NCBI GenBank assembly: GCA_023412655.1
Contig: JAEYNH010000010.1
Span: 1-7,314, forward strand
DNA from: Pseudomonadota bacterium
Lineage (GTDB): Bacteria; Pseudomonadota; Alphaproteobacteria; Caulobacterales; Caulobacteraceae
Direction: 5' to 3'
Length of the DNA stretch: 7,314 nt
A program made the translations under genes and the position numbers. Shown in pieces: positions 6,132 to 7,314 of the stretch (position 1 is the stretch's first letter; each line of letters starts with the position of its first letter). The notes beneath the pieces are model-generated. The model ran no database searches. It was given only the letters and a program-made list of their open reading frames with translations, and had not been told where the DNA came from.

Positions 6132-7314
6132 CTAGAACTCCTCCCAGTTGTCGAAGTCGCTGGCCGGCTGGGGCTTCAGCAGCGCGCCCCCGCCCGAGGC
6201 GTGGGTGGAGAGCGTCTTGAGTGGCGCAGCCTGGCGCCAGGTCTCGGCGCCAGGGGGCCGGGACACGGGCTGGCGCAGGGGCGCAGGGGCGGCCGGCGCC
6301 TTGACCTCGGCGGCGGCGGGCGCAGGCTGGCTCCTGGCCTTCGGCGCCGGGCTCGCGCCGACCTGGAAGCGGCCGACCAGACGGGCCAGCTCCTCGGCTT
6401 CCTGGGCGAGGCTGTGGCTGGCGGCGGTAGACTGCTCCACCATGGCCGCGTTCTGCTGGGTGACCTGGTCCATCTGGTTCACCGCCGTGTTGACCTCGTT
6501 CAGGCCGGCGGCCTGCTCCTGGGCGGAGGCGGCGATCTCGGCCACCACGGCGTTGATCTCGGCCACCTGGGCGACGATGCGGGTCAGGGCCTCGCCGGTC
6601 TGGCCCACCAGGGTCACGCCCTGGCCGACCTGATGAGTGGACTCGGAGATCAGCACCTTGATCTCCTTGGCCGCGTCGGCCGACCGCTGGGCCAGGGCCC
6701 GGACCTCGGAGGCGACCACGGCGAAGCCCTTGCCGGCGTCGCCCGCTCGGGCGGCCTCGACCCCGGCGTTCAGGGCCAGGAGGTTGGTCTGGAAGGCGAT
6801 GTCGTCGATCACCCCGATGATCCGGCTGATCTGCTCGGCCGAGGCCTCGATCTCGCCCATGGCCGCGACGGCCTCGCGCACCACCTGGCCGGAGCGTTCG
6901 GCGCCGGCCTTGGCGGTGGAGACCACCTCCCGGGCCTGGTGGGCGCCCTCGGCGGTCTTGCGGACCGTGGCGGTGATCTCGTCCAGGGCGGCGGCGGTCT
7001 CCTCGAGCGAGGCCGCCTGGTGCTCGGTGCGCCGGGCCAGGTCGTCGGCCGCCTGGCTGATCTCGCCGGCCCCCGAGCGCAGGCCCTGGGTGGCGCCGGT
7101 GACGACCTGCATGGTCTGCTGCAGCTGATCCATGGCGGCGTTGAAGTCGGTCTTCAGGGACTCCGCGCCCGGGCCGAGGGTCTCGGTGATGCGATGGGTC
7201 AGGTCGCCGGCGGCGAGCCGCGACAGGCCGGTGGCCAGGGCGGCCATGGCGGCGGCGGCAGCCTCGGCGTCCGCGCTGCGCAGGCGCTCGCGCTCGGCGC
7301 GCTCGGTCTCGGCT
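6132..7314 (-). CDS. Methyl-accepting chemotaxis protein (partial, N-terminus outside window)
   Basis: The C-terminal 393 residues of a chemoreceptor. The frame is open to the window edge, so the sensor part and any membrane segments are unseen and the ATG at 7247 is only an internal Met. Numbering visible residues from the edge: a charged Arg/Glu/Ala helix (1-22) and the end of a HAMP-type region (ALATGLSRLAAGDLTHRI, about 25-42); methylation helix 1 with consensus site AASLEETAAA (100-109); the signalling hairpin around residues 165-210 (IDDIAFQTNLLALNAGVEAA and on); methylation helix 2 with AAMVEQSTAA (289-298), the Glu-Gln pair being a likely CheB or CheD target; a Pro/Ala-rich flexible linker (318-388); and a terminal NWEEF. 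The hairpin resembles the E. coli receptor class. It heads the visible operon and by synteny corresponds to C. crescentus mcpA. Confidence 0.97.
   Translation of the reverse strand, partial: AETERAERERLRSADAEAAAAAMAALATGLSRLAAGDLTHRITETLGPGAESLKTDFNAAMDQLQQTMQVVTGATQGLRSGAGEISQAADDLARRTEHQAASLEETAAALDEITATVRKTAEGAHQAREVVSTAKAGAERSGQVVREAVAAMGEIEASAEQISRIIGVIDDIAFQTNLLALNAGVEAARAGDAGKGFAVVASEVRALAQRSADAAKEIKVLISESTHQVGQGVTLVGQTGEALTRIVAQVAEINAVVAEIAASAQEQAAGLNEVNTAVNQMDQVTQQNAAMVEQSTAASHSLAQEAEELARLVGRFQVGASPAPKARSQPAPAAAEVKAPAAPAPLRQPVSRPPGAETWRQAAPLKTLSTHASGGGALLKPQPASDFDNWEEF
6138..6145 (-). promoter_or_regulatory. Shine-Dalgarno of the STAS gene, inside the MCP pentapeptide codons
   Basis: On the minus strand the bases read GGGAGGAG, 8 bases before the GTG at 6129-6127. 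They belong to the Trp-Glu-Glu codons of the receptor's NWEEF tail. This near-perfect anti-16S match supports the GTG start for the STAS gene. Confidence 0.75.

Noticed and set aside
6132..7247. MCP as a complete short soluble receptor starting at 7247
   Set aside because: The frame stays open to the window edge with in-frame helical residues, and the Met lies inside a HAMP-type segment, so the gene is simply truncated by the window.
1..7314. Search for a hidden novel system: mobile elements, CRISPR, RNA genes, defence genes
   Set aside because: Coding genes with ordinary chemotaxis functions fill the window end to end; no intergenic space, arrays, inverted repeats of insertion-sequence type or foreign composition are visible.

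Overview
The window is one dense, single-direction chemotaxis operon on the minus strand, so it is transcribed from the high-coordinate end towards position 1. Base composition is very GC-rich with strongly G/C-biased third positions. Gene content and order are: methyl-accepting chemotaxis protein (MCP) - STAS-domain protein - CheY - CheA - CheW - CheR - CheB - CheY - CheD. As I recall it, this is the order of the major che cluster of Caulobacter crescentus (mcpA-cheX-cheYI-cheA-cheW-cheR-cheB-cheYII-cheD). The protein sequences also look alphaproteobacterial. My best guess is a Caulobacterales bacterium (Caulobacter, Phenylobacterium or a relative). The genus is inference from synteny and composition only.

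Layout in transcription order: the MCP C-terminal part (7314-6132, 5' end outside the window) carries the end of a HAMP region, the signalling hairpin, methylation helices and a C-terminal NWEEF pentapeptide. Then come a 94-residue STAS-domain protein (6129-5845), a first CheY (5848-5459), CheA (5450-3252), CheW (3244-2768), CheR (2771-1869), CheB (1872-832), a second CheY (832-443), and CheD (446 to beyond position 1). Junctions are 1- or 4-base overlaps or gaps of at most 8 bases. There is no intergenic space, so no promoter, terminator, RNA gene or mobile element is visible. All complete genes have intact reading frames and the expected catalytic residues.

Together the genes form a complete receptor-to-regulator circuit. 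The receptor and CheW control CheA autophosphorylation. CheA passes phosphate to the two CheYs and CheB. CheR methylates the receptor, and CheB demethylates and deamidates it. CheD is a second glutamine deamidase. The STAS protein is the least understood member.

I found no evidence of a wholly new system. The most interesting details are: (a) the NWEEF codons of the receptor also form a strong Shine-Dalgarno for the GTG-started STAS gene; (b) the receptor has a pentapeptide tether but the operon's CheR appears to have a shortened beta-subdomain loop; (c) the STAS protein lacks the usual phosphorylatable serine; (d) the two CheYs differ at the aromatic switch position (Trp versus Tyr).
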